In this document: positions 8,051-15,208 of the stretch, piece after piece
How the letters are laid out: every line of letters starts with the position of its first letter
Numbering within the stretch: position 1 is the first letter of the stretch
Assembly (NCBI RefSeq): GCF_009806985.1
Contig: NZ_WUAX01000001.1
Location: forward strand, 17,353 to 81,352
Length of the DNA: 64,000 nucleotides
From: Halorubrum sp. JWXQ-INN 858
Lineage (GTDB): Archaea > Halobacteriota > Halobacteria > Halobacteriales > Haloferacaceae
Direction of reading: 5' to 3'
Made by a program: the position numbers and the translations under genes
The notes under the pieces: generated by a model
What the model saw: only the letters and a program-made list of their open reading frames with translations
What the model was told of the DNA's origin: nothing
Database searches by the model: none

Positions 8051-9166
8051 ATGAGCGACGACCACGACCGCAACGGTGGCGAGGAGCACGACAGCGAGGG
8101 CCACGACGGCGAGGAACACGACGGCGAGGAACACGACGGCGAGGAACACGACGGCCACGCCCCCTGTCGCGAGGAGTTCTCGACGGATCCGGTCGGACAC
8201 ACGCGGGTCGCGGCGGGGATGACCGTCGCGGAGCTGCTCGAGGAGTACGGCGACGCGGGGATCGGTGCGGCGTCGGTCCACGAGGCGGGCGACGTCCTCG
8301 CCGAGATGCTCGACTCCGACGACTGCACGGTGTTCCTCTCGCTGGCGGGCGCGATGGTGCCCGCGGGGATGCGCCGAGTCGTCTCCGATCTGATCCGCGA
8401 CGGCTACGTCGACGCGCTCGTGACGACCGGCGCGAACCTCACGCACGACGCGATCGAGGCGATCGGCGGGAAACACCACCACGGCCGGACGCACGACCCC
8501 GAGCGCACGCTCCGCGAGCACGACGAGACCCTCCGCGAGGAGGGCGTCGACCGGATCTACAACGTCTACCTTCCCCAGGAGCACTTCGCCGAGTTCGAGG
8601 GCCACCTCCGCGAGGAGGTGTTCCCGGCGCTCGAGGCGGCGGCCGACGGCGGCTCCGTCTCGATCGCGGAGCTGTGTGCGGAACTCGGGCGTGCGAACGC
8701 CGCGGTCAACGACCGCGAGGGCGTCCCCGAGGACGCCGGCGTCGCCGCGGCCGCCTACGAGTCGGACGTGCCCGTCTACTGTCCGGCCGTGCAGGACTCC
8801 GTCCTCGGGCTCCAGGCGTGGATGTACGGACAGACCGCCGACTTCACGCTCGACGCGCTCGCGGACATGACGCCGCTGACGGACCTCGCGTTCGACGCCG
8901 ACGAGGCAGGCTGTCTGCTCGTCGGCGGCGGCGTCCCGAAGAACTTCACGCTCCAGACGATGCTCGTCACGCCGCGCGCGTACGACTACGCCGTCCAGAT
9001 CACGATGGACCCGGAGGCGACCGGCGGGCTCTCCGGGGCGACGCTGGAGGAGGCGCGCTCGTGGGGGAAACTGGAGACGGACGCGCGCAACGCCTCCGTC
9101 TACGGCGACGCGACCGTGATGCTCCCGCTGCTCGTCGCTGCGGCTCGCGAGCGTATCGAGAACTGA
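8051..9166 (+). CDS. dys: Deoxyhypusine synthase (or homologous agmatine-type variant)
   Basis: The 371-residue protein belongs to the deoxyhypusine synthase family, which transfers an aminobutyl group onto a lysine of translation factor aIF5A. Core motifs include VTTGANLTHD, the GGKHHHG loop, YCPAVQDS and GGGVPKNF; Lys297 of the last motif aligns with the catalytic enzyme-imine lysine. Haloarchaea may use agmatine rather than spermidine as donor, which sequence cannot settle. The first 45 residues are a His/Asp/Glu-rich extension with GEEHD repeats. ATG 8051 is chosen because the upstream frame is repeat-derived. Confidence 0.93.
   Translation: MSDDHDRNGGEEHDSEGHDGEEHDGEEHDGEEHDGHAPCREEFSTDPVGHTRVAAGMTVAELLEEYGDAGIGAASVHEAGDVLAEMLDSDDCTVFLSLAGAMVPAGMRRVVSDLIRDGYVDALVTTGANLTHDAIEAIGGKHHHGRTHDPERTLREHDETLREEGVDRIYNVYLPQEHFAEFEGHLREEVFPALEAAADGGSVSIAELCAELGRANAAVNDREGVPEDAGVAAAAYESDVPVYCPAVQDSVLGLQAWMYGQTADFTLDALADMTPLTDLAFDADEAGCLLVGGGVPKNFTLQTMLVTPRAYDYAVQITMDPEATGGLSGATLEEARSWGKLETDARNASVYGDATVMLPLLVAAARERIEN
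8108..8152. repeat. 15-bp coding repeat in the dys N-terminus
   Basis: Three exact 15-bp copies encode GEEHD repeats in the extension before the conserved deoxyhypusine synthase core. Copy number could vary without frameshift. Confidence 0.85.
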
Positions 9167-9290
9167 GCCCGCGGACGCCCACCGGTTAGCGGCGGTGGAC
9201 ACTCGTCAGTTCGGTTCGGGACGATGGATGTCCACCGGTTCGGGACGGCGGACACTCGCCGGTTCCGGGTGCGGAAGCCGACCCGCCCCG

Positions 9291-9791
9291 TCAGCGGTCG
9301 AGGTACTCGCCCTGCACCGCGACCACCTCGGCGGAGTCCTCGCAGGCGGCGTACCGCCGGAGCGGCTCCTCGTTGAGTTCGAGGAACGTCTCCCCCCAGG
9401 TGAACTTCGCCATGACCCGCTCGGCGTGTTCGGGCTCGCCGAGGATCACGAGCGCGGCCGCGAACGCCTCGACGGTCGTCAGCCGCATCGGCCGGCCGAA
9501 GTTCACGGGGTTGCCGGCGACGAGGTACGGAAGCGCGCGGTGCTCGCCCGGCAGCGAGAACCGCTTCTCGCCCGCCGACTCCCACGAGCAGTCCAACGCG
9601 ACGAGCGCCCCCTCGCGCGCGACGTCGGCGTCCGCGGGCGACAGCGCTCGCTCGGCGTGCGGGTTCAACACGACGCCGTACGGCGTCGCCCGGTCCGAAC
9701 GGTGCAGCGTCGCGAGGTCGAACCGGGCGAGCTTGCGGGCCGTACACTTGGCGGGGTCGTCGTCGCCCTCGTACCGGACGTGAAGGTCCAC
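9291..9791 (-). CDS. tsr3: Tsr3-type rRNA aminocarboxypropyltransferase
   Basis: The 166-residue protein is a Tsr3 homologue (formerly DUF367). This SPOUT-like enzyme adds the aminocarboxypropyl group of SAM to m1-pseudouridine in small-subunit rRNA. The segments [44 protein letters not shown] and [11 protein letters not shown] are family signatures. Translation begins at GTG 9791; a TATA-like element 20-29 bases upstream on this strand fits a leaderless start there. Confidence 0.92.
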   Translation of the reverse strand: MDLHVRYEGDDDPAKCTARKLARFDLATLHRSDRATPYGVVLNPHAERALSPADADVAREGALVALDCSWESAGEKRFSLPGEHRALPYLVAGNPVNFGRPMRLTTVEAFAAALVILGEPEHAERVMAKFTWGETFLELNEEPLRRYAACEDSAEVVAVQGEYLDR

Positions 9792-9810
9792 GCCGGTCGT
9801 TGGCCGGACT

Positions 9811-9820
9811 CGCTTATAGG
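9811..9820 (-). promoter_or_regulatory. TATA element of tsr3
   Basis: Read on the minus strand, cctataagcg lies 20-29 bases before the GTG start of tsr3. A very similar second block (A/T core plus aggtggatcggaa-like sequence) lies about 35 bases further out at 9842-9865, so the promoter region looks locally duplicated. Confidence 0.5.
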
Positions 9821-10009
9821 TGGCTCGGAGGGGCCGACGGGGTGCTTAAATAGGTGGATCGGAAGGGAGGGCCACGACAAAGGCGATAACACGCCCCGAC
9901 GCAAGCGACGAACGGCGGTCGAGGCGTCGACCCGTCCAGGCGTCGATCCGTCCGTTGGATCGCGCACCGGTCCGGTGTTTAAAAGCGAGAAGGGACGCTC
10001 CTCGATCCC

Positions 10010-11302
10010 TTAAAAGATGTTCGCCTGTCGGTACACCGAGATCCCGGTGTCGGTGATCTCGTACGGCTTGGTCTCGCGGGAGTGGTTCGCGTCGCGGATC
10101 TTCTGGATCTCGATGGCGAGTCGCGTCTCGCGGAAGTCCGACGGCCGGACGTACTGTAACACGAACACAGCGTCGGTGAGGTACTCGACGATCCCGTGTC
10201 TGGAGGCGTACGCGTTCTCCTCGCTGGCCTCCGAGGTCAACAGCGTCGTCACCCCGGACTGCTTGAGCGATCGGGTGAAGTCGAACACTTCCGAGCGGCG
10301 CTTCGAGGGATGGTCGTACATCATCTCCAGCAGCGAGACGGAGTCGAGCACGAGCCGCTCCGCGCCGAAGTCCGTGATGAGCCGGACGAGGTCGTTACGG
10401 ATCGACGACAGCGAGTTCGCCATCTCGATCGGGTCCAGCTCGAGGACCGCGATCCGGCCGTCCGACACGTACTCCCGGAAGGGCCACCCCTTCTCCTCGG
10501 CGGTTTCGATCATCGATTCCCGACTCTGTTCCAAGGAGATGTACACCGCCTTCTCGCCCGACTGCGCCCCCTCGTTGAGGAACTGCAGCCCGAACGTCGT
10601 CTTCCCCGTCCCCGCCGAGCCGATGACCGACAGCAACGAACTGGTCGGAACGCCGCCGAGGATCATCTCGTCGAGCCCCGCGATCCCGACGTCGATCCGC
10701 TCGATGTCCGATTCGAACTCCGCCTCCTCGTCGAACCCCACGGGCGGGTCGTCAACGGGGCCGTCGAAGTCGGCGAACCCGAAGCCGTCGCCGTCTCCCC
10801 CGAACGGGTCCTCCCCCTCGGTAGCGCCCCCACCACCGAACGGGTCCTCGCCTTCACCGGCGCGTCCACCACCGAACGGGTCCTCGCCTTCACCGGCGCG
10901 TCCACCACCGAACGGATCGTCCGTATCGGCGGCGTTCCTCGTCGTCCCGGAGGGATCCGCGTCGGTCGGCCCTCGATCGGACCGGTCCGAGTCGTCGTCG
11001 GCCGTCTCGTCGTCGGCCCGATCGTTTCCGGTCCGATCGTTTCCGGTCCGATCGTTTCCGGTCCGATCGTCGGCGTCCGGGTCGCCGCCGTGTCGGACCC
11101 CGCCGAACGGATCCGGTTCCGGATCCGGATCGCGGGTGTCGTCCTCGACGGCCGTGTCGCTCTCCGCGGGAACGGGGGCGTCCGGGCCCCGGTCTTCGGA
11201 GCCGCCATCGCGGTCGCTCCCGGCCGCGTCCTCGTTCTTCCCGTCCTCCTCGTCGAGCTCGCGGAGCGCTCGCTCGAACCAGTCGTCGTCGCCGTCGGTC
11301 AT
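10010..11302 (-). CDS. KaiC-like RecA-superfamily ATPase with long repetitive acidic N-terminus
   Basis: The 430-residue protein has a disordered acidic N-terminal half (about residues 1-185) and a C-terminal KaiC-type ATPase domain. The domain starts at IDVGIAGLDEMILGGVP and contains Walker A GSAGTGKTT and Walker B-like RLVLDSVSLLEMM. The front half includes three DRTGN-type pentapeptide repeats and three 12-residue DPFGGG...EGE repeats. Haloarchaea have many such proteins, often linked to signalling or motility, but no partner gene is nearby. ATG 11302 is chosen because the frame upstream of it runs antisense through the next gene. Confidence 0.88.
   Translation of the reverse strand: MTDGDDDWFERALRELDEEDGKNEDAAGSDRDGGSEDRGPDAPVPAESDTAVEDDTRDPDPEPDPFGGVRHGGDPDADDRTGNDRTGNDRTGNDRADDETADDDSDRSDRGPTDADPSGTTRNAADTDDPFGGGRAGEGEDPFGGGRAGEGEDPFGGGGATEGEDPFGGDGDGFGFADFDGPVDDPPVGFDEEAEFESDIERIDVGIAGLDEMILGGVPTSSLLSVIGSAGTGKTTFGLQFLNEGAQSGEKAVYISLEQSRESMIETAEEKGWPFREYVSDGRIAVLELDPIEMANSLSSIRNDLVRLITDFGAERLVLDSVSLLEMMYDHPSKRRSEVFDFTRSLKQSGVTTLLTSEASEENAYASRHGIVEYLTDAVFVLQYVRPSDFRETRLAIEIQKIRDANHSRETKPYEITDTGISVYRQANIF
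10799..11070. repeat. In-frame coding minisatellites in the KaiC-like gene
   Basis: Three 36-bp units occupy about 10799-10918 and encode 12-residue DPFGG-type repeats. Three 15-bp units occupy about 11020-11070 and encode DRTGN. Both keep the reading frame, so length variation would be tolerated. Confidence 0.75.
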
Positions 11303-11426
11303 CGTTCCCGGCGACCCTGCGGGGTCGTCATGTCGCGGGCAAGGCGGGCCGACGGCTTGAACCTTTCCAGGCCGCGACGGCGGCCACACCCGACCCCTTT
11401 TGCCGGTCGATAGCGTTGGTCCTCCC

Positions 11427-12062
11427 GTGAACGAGACCGTTCTCGTCCCCGGCGGGCGCGACGTGCGGGCGACGCTCGACCGCGCGCGAACCGAAACGGG
11501 AGGCGTCGACGCCGACGCGGTCGTCGTCGCCTGCCCGCCACACCCACAGCAGCGCGGCCACCGCGGCGACGAGCGGCTCGTCGCGGTGAGCGACGCGCTC
11601 GTCGACCGCGGCATCGACTGTCTCCGGTTCGACTACGGTCCGTGGGACGACGGCTACGGGGAGTGTACGGACGCCGACAACGCGGTCGGCTGGGCGCTCG
11701 AACGGTACGACCGGGTCGGGCTGTTCGGCTTCTCCTTCGGCGGCTGCGTGGCGCTGGTGACGGCGGCGATCCGCCCGGAGTTGGCGGCCGTCTGCTCGCT
11801 GGCCCCGGCCGCCCGGCTGAATCCCGACGCCGACGCGGTCGACGCGCTCGACCGGCTCCGCGTCCCCGCCCGCGTCGTCTACGGCACCCGCGATACGACC
11901 GCGGACTGGCGGCCGGTCGTCGAACGAGCCCGCGAGCGGGGCGTCGAAACGGTCGGGATCGAGGCGGACCACTTCTTCGTCGGGCGCGCGGGCGACGTCG
12001 CCGCCGAGGCGGTCGGCTTCCTCGCCCCGCGGCTCCGGGACGGAAACGAGGGCGGGGACTGA
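11427..12062 (+). CDS. Alpha/beta hydrolase (dienelactone hydrolase-like)
   Basis: The 211-residue protein has the alpha/beta-hydrolase fold. The nucleophile elbow GFSFGG lies near residue 102, an RFDYGPWDDGYGE segment follows strand 3, and the late ADHFF motif supplies the probable catalytic His. The acidic residue may be the Asp of YGTRDTT. The substrate is unknown. The start is GTG 11427, since homologues begin near VLVPGGRDVRATL and no ATG is suitably placed. Confidence 0.82.
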   Translation: MNETVLVPGGRDVRATLDRARTETGGVDADAVVVACPPHPQQRGHRGDERLVAVSDALVDRGIDCLRFDYGPWDDGYGECTDADNAVGWALERYDRVGLFGFSFGGCVALVTAAIRPELAAVCSLAPAARLNPDADAVDALDRLRVPARVVYGTRDTTADWRPVVERARERGVETVGIEADHFFVGRAGDVAAEAVGFLAPRLRDGNEGGD

Positions 12063-12081
12063 AAAACGGACAGGTGAGAGA

Positions 12082-12135
12082 GACGGGAGGATAAGGTGGG
12101 AGGAGGGGGACGGGAGGATAAGGTGGGAGGAGAGG
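12082..12135. repeat. 27-bp tandem repeat
   Basis: Two nearly identical 27-bp units (12082 and 12109) lie between the convergent hydrolase and acetyltransferase genes. Confidence 0.75.
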
Positions 12136-12157
12136 GACGGGGGGTGATCCGCCCGCG

Positions 12158-12655
12158 TCAGTCGTCGCCGAGGTCGCGCGCGATCAGCTCGCCCCACGGC
12201 TCGAAGCCGTGTCGGTTATAAAAGGCTCGCGCGCGGCCGTTGTCCGGGTCGACGTCGAGGAGGATCCGGTCGAGCGGGAGGTCCTGGTCGACCGCCAGCG
12301 CGAGGGCGGCGTCCATCAGGTCGTCGGCCACGCCCGTCCCGCGGTGGTCGGGAGCGACGTACACCTCGTTTATCACCGCCGCGTCCCAGATCATCGCGAG
12401 CCGCTCCGGGAGACAGAAGACGTAGCCGACGACCGCCCCGCCATCGATCGCCACCGTCACGCAGCGCTCGTCGCCGTCGACACACCGGTCCACCCACGCG
12501 AGCCATCGCTCGCGGTAGGCGTCGGTGAGCTTCCCCTCGTACGTCTCGGCCTTGGCGTCGCCGCCGGTTCCCGCTCCGAGCCCGCGCTCGAACGCGAGCT
12601 TACAGTCGTACAGTCCGTCGGCGTCCGTCGCCGGGTCGTACGGTCGTGTCTCCAT
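12158..12655 (-). CDS. GNAT-family N-acetyltransferase
   Basis: This 165-residue single-domain GNAT enzyme uses acetyl-CoA to acetylate an unknown amine. The pyrophosphate-binding loop is VYVAPDHRGTGVADDLM near residues 98-114, and the C-terminal NGRARAFYNRHGF is the usual motif B tail. It is 31 bases from the ornithine cyclodeaminase-like gene on the same strand and may be co-transcribed with it. That hints at, but does not show, a role in amino-acid metabolism. Confidence 0.88.
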   Translation of the reverse strand: METRPYDPATDADGLYDCKLAFERGLGAGTGGDAKAETYEGKLTDAYRERWLAWVDRCVDGDERCVTVAIDGGAVVGYVFCLPERLAMIWDAAVINEVYVAPDHRGTGVADDLMDAALALAVDQDLPLDRILLDVDPDNGRARAFYNRHGFEPWGELIARDLGDD

Positions 12656-12686
12656 ACGCCACGTCCGACGGCCCGCGAAGTAGCGG

Positions 12687-13934
12687 TTACGCTTCCCCGT
12701 CGTCGAGGACGAACTCGGCGAGCGTCGGGACGAACGTGCCGATGTCGGTGACCATCCCGACCGCCTGTGCGGAGCCCCGATCGAGCAGCTGGGTGACCGT
12801 CGCCGGGTTGATGTCGACGCAGACGGTCTTCGTCGTCGACGGGAGGCAGTTCCCGACCGCGACGGAGTGAAGCAGCGTCGCGAGCATGAGCACGACGTCC
12901 GCCTCGTGTGCCTGCTCCCGGATGGCGTCCTGCGCCTCGACGGCGTCCGTGATCGTGTCGGGCAGCGGCCCGTCGTCGCGGATCGACCCCGCGAGGACGT
13001 ACGGGACGTCGTTCTCGACGCACTGGTACATCACGCCCTCGGAGATCATGCCGTCCGCGACCGCCGCCTCGATCCCGCCGGCCCGGATGATCTCGGAGAT
13101 CGTCCAGATGTGGTGTTTGTGTCCCTTCCGCGAGTGTTCGAGCGTCTCGACGTCCATCCCGAGCGACGTCCCGTACACGGCGCGCTCGAGGTCGTGGGTC
13201 GCGAAGCCGTTGCCCGCGGAGAGCGCGTCGACGTAGCCGGCCGCGACGAGGTCCGCGAGCGCGTCGCCCGCCCCCGAGTGGATCACCGCCGGCCCGGCGA
13301 CGACCATCACGTTGCCGCCGTCCGCCTTCACCTCGCGGATCGCCGCGGCGACCTCGCGGATCGTCGACTCCGACGGGCGCTCCGAGGAGACGCCGCCCTG
13401 CATGAACCCGAACGCGCCGCCGCCGCTCCGCGGGCGCTCGGGCGGTTTCACACGGATCCCCGACTCGTCGGTCGCGACGAGGTCGCCCGCCTCGACCGCG
13501 TTGAGCACCTTCGTGTACGCCCGGGGGCCGCCGTCGGATCCGCCGGTCGGGTCGACGACCAGCGCGCAGTCCATCTCGATCCGCTCGACGTCGATCCACG
13601 TCCCCTCGTACAACACCTCGGTCGGGTGGTTGGTCGTCGAGTAGAAGCCGTGCGGGACGACGTTGTCGGCGGGCGCGGGGACGAGGTCGACGTCGGACGG
13701 GTTCTCCAGGACCGCCCCGTTCTGGTGGAGCTCGTGGAGGATCGCCTGTAGCGTCCCCGGGTCGTCGGCGAACACGGTCATCCGGCAGTACGACACCTCG
13801 TCCTCGTGGACGCCGACGTCGAACTGCGCGACCTCGAAGGAGCCGCCGAGGTCCATCACCGCGCCGAACGCGCGCTGCATCGTTCCGCTGTCGATGATGT
13901 GGCCCTCGAGCTCGACGGTGCGCGAGTGGTTCAT
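12687..13934 (-). CDS. TIGR00300-family ornithine cyclodeaminase
   Basis: The 415-residue protein combines an N-terminal LOR/SDH conserved domain of about 100 residues (RTVELEGHIIDSGTMQRAFGAVMDLGG) with the archaeal TIGR00300 catalytic region. Members of this family convert ornithine to proline with release of ammonia and are unrelated to classical mu-crystallin-type cyclodeaminases. Visible signatures are KVLNAVEAGDLVATDESGIRV, GPAVIHSGAG, SAGNGFATHDLE and a late CVDINPATVTQLLDRG that resembles a nucleotide-binding segment. It would link arginine/ornithine catabolism to proline. Confidence 0.82.
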   Translation of the reverse strand: MNHSRTVELEGHIIDSGTMQRAFGAVMDLGGSFEVAQFDVGVHEDEVSYCRMTVFADDPGTLQAILHELHQNGAVLENPSDVDLVPAPADNVVPHGFYSTTNHPTEVLYEGTWIDVERIEMDCALVVDPTGGSDGGPRAYTKVLNAVEAGDLVATDESGIRVKPPERPRSGGGAFGFMQGGVSSERPSESTIREVAAAIREVKADGGNVMVVAGPAVIHSGAGDALADLVAAGYVDALSAGNGFATHDLERAVYGTSLGMDVETLEHSRKGHKHHIWTISEIIRAGGIEAAVADGMISEGVMYQCVENDVPYVLAGSIRDDGPLPDTITDAVEAQDAIREQAHEADVVLMLATLLHSVAVGNCLPSTTKTVCVDINPATVTQLLDRGSAQAVGMVTDIGTFVPTLAEFVLDDGEA

Positions 13935-14015
13935 ACACCCACGTGACCGGGCGGGGGGAAACCGGTTTCCCCTCGCCGAGCGACGCCCGCCGTCTGCTCG
14001 CCATCCGCCTCCGGT

Positions 14016-14112
14016 CAGTCTGTCGTCCGCCCACCATCCGCCTGCCTGCCGTCCGCCCGCCGTCCGTCTGTCGTCCGCCCGCCATCCGTCCGTCGTTCAC
14101 CCGCCGTCCGCC
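14016..14112. repeat. Degenerate tandem repeats before the Vms1-like gene
   Basis: Imperfect copies of a short gtccgcccgccgtccg-type unit fill the gap. An A/T-rich catttaaaaag follows at about 14122-14132, some 25 bases before ATG 14153, and is the likely TATA element of the next gene. Confidence 0.6.
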
Positions 14113-14152
14113 CGACGCCACCATTTAAAAAGACGGAACGCCGTCTACCCGT

Positions 14153-15055
14153 ATGATCGACCGGCTGCTCGGCCGCGCCGAGCTCAAAGAGCGGATCGAG
14201 GAGCTCGAGGAGGCGAACCACCACCTCGAACGGCGGGCCGACGCGGAGGCCGAGCGGCGCTCGGACGCCGTCGCCGACCGCCAGGACGCCGAGGAGCGGG
14301 TGAACCGGCTGGAGGACCGCCTGGAGTCGCTGGAGGACCGCCTCGAACGCGCGACCGGCCACGAGGAGACCGTCGAGTTCCGCCGCGTGAGCGACGCCCG
14401 CGGCGACCGGCTCCGGGACGTGCTCGGTCGCCTCCGCGGGGTGGCGAGCGACGACCCCGAGGGGTTGCTCACCGCGTTCGTCCCGGGCGCGGACGCGGTC
14501 CCCGCGTCGATCGCCGACCGGCTCGGCGACCGGAGCCGGCTCGTCAGGCGGGCCGCGCCCGCGGTCGTCGTCGTCGACGACACGGAGGCCGTGAGCGCCG
14601 CGATCACGCCCGCACTCCCCCCCGCACCGTTCGACCGATGGGACGACCGGTTCCGGCTGCCGAACGAGTGGTTCCTGCCGACCGGCCGCTTCGCGTTCGC
14701 GCTCGTCCGCTCGGACACGTTCGCGCTCGGGACGTACGCGGACGACGAGCGCGTCGCCTTCGAGGGGTTCACCGCCGACGTGATGGGGGCCCACTCCAAG
14801 GGCGGCTTCTCGCAGGGGCGCTTCGAGCGCCGCCGCGAGGGGCAGATCGACGACCACCTCGGCGAGGTGCAGGCGGCCCTCGCGGCGGTCGCCGACGACG
14901 TCGATCGAACGATCGTCGTCGGGGAGCGGAGCGTCCTCGGCGACGTCCGCGAACACGCCGACCACACCGCCGTCTCCGACGCGACGGGCGCGCCGACCGA
15001 GGCCCTCGACGACGCGTTCCGCGACTTCTGGACGGCCCGGATCCACGCGATCTGA
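14153..15055 (+). CDS. Vms1/VLRF1-like peptidyl-tRNA release protein
   Basis: The 300-residue protein starts with a coiled coil (about residues 9-70, rich in Glu/Arg/Leu heptads). An eRF1-related VLRF1-type domain follows. The segment AHSKGGFSQGRFERRREGQ near 213-230 carries the glutamine that in eukaryotic Vms1/ANKZF1 cleaves peptidyl-tRNA on stalled large subunits. The expected role is rescue of stalled ribosomes. The ATG lies about 25 bases after a TATA-like catttaaaaag. Family assignment is firm for the loop; activity is inferred. Confidence 0.8.
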   Translation: MIDRLLGRAELKERIEELEEANHHLERRADAEAERRSDAVADRQDAEERVNRLEDRLESLEDRLERATGHEETVEFRRVSDARGDRLRDVLGRLRGVASDDPEGLLTAFVPGADAVPASIADRLGDRSRLVRRAAPAVVVVDDTEAVSAAITPALPPAPFDRWDDRFRLPNEWFLPTGRFAFALVRSDTFALGTYADDERVAFEGFTADVMGAHSKGGFSQGRFERRREGQIDDHLGEVQAALAAVADDVDRTIVVGERSVLGDVREHADHTAVSDATGAPTEALDDAFRDFWTARIHAI

Positions 15056-15208
15056 GCGGGCGCTCGGCGAGGAGATCCCGGCGCGTGGACGGTAAGCCGC
15101 AACAAAACGCGTACAATCCCGTATATACGCTTATTCCGTTCAGGGCAAACGGTAGCACGTCCGGGGCGTACCGAGACGGGAACCACATCGCTTCAGGGCG
15201 TTCGACAG

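Noticed and set aside
10017..11360. Serine-rich frame antisense to the KaiC-like gene
   Set aside because: It mirrors the repeats of the real gene and has no independent start signal or family motif.
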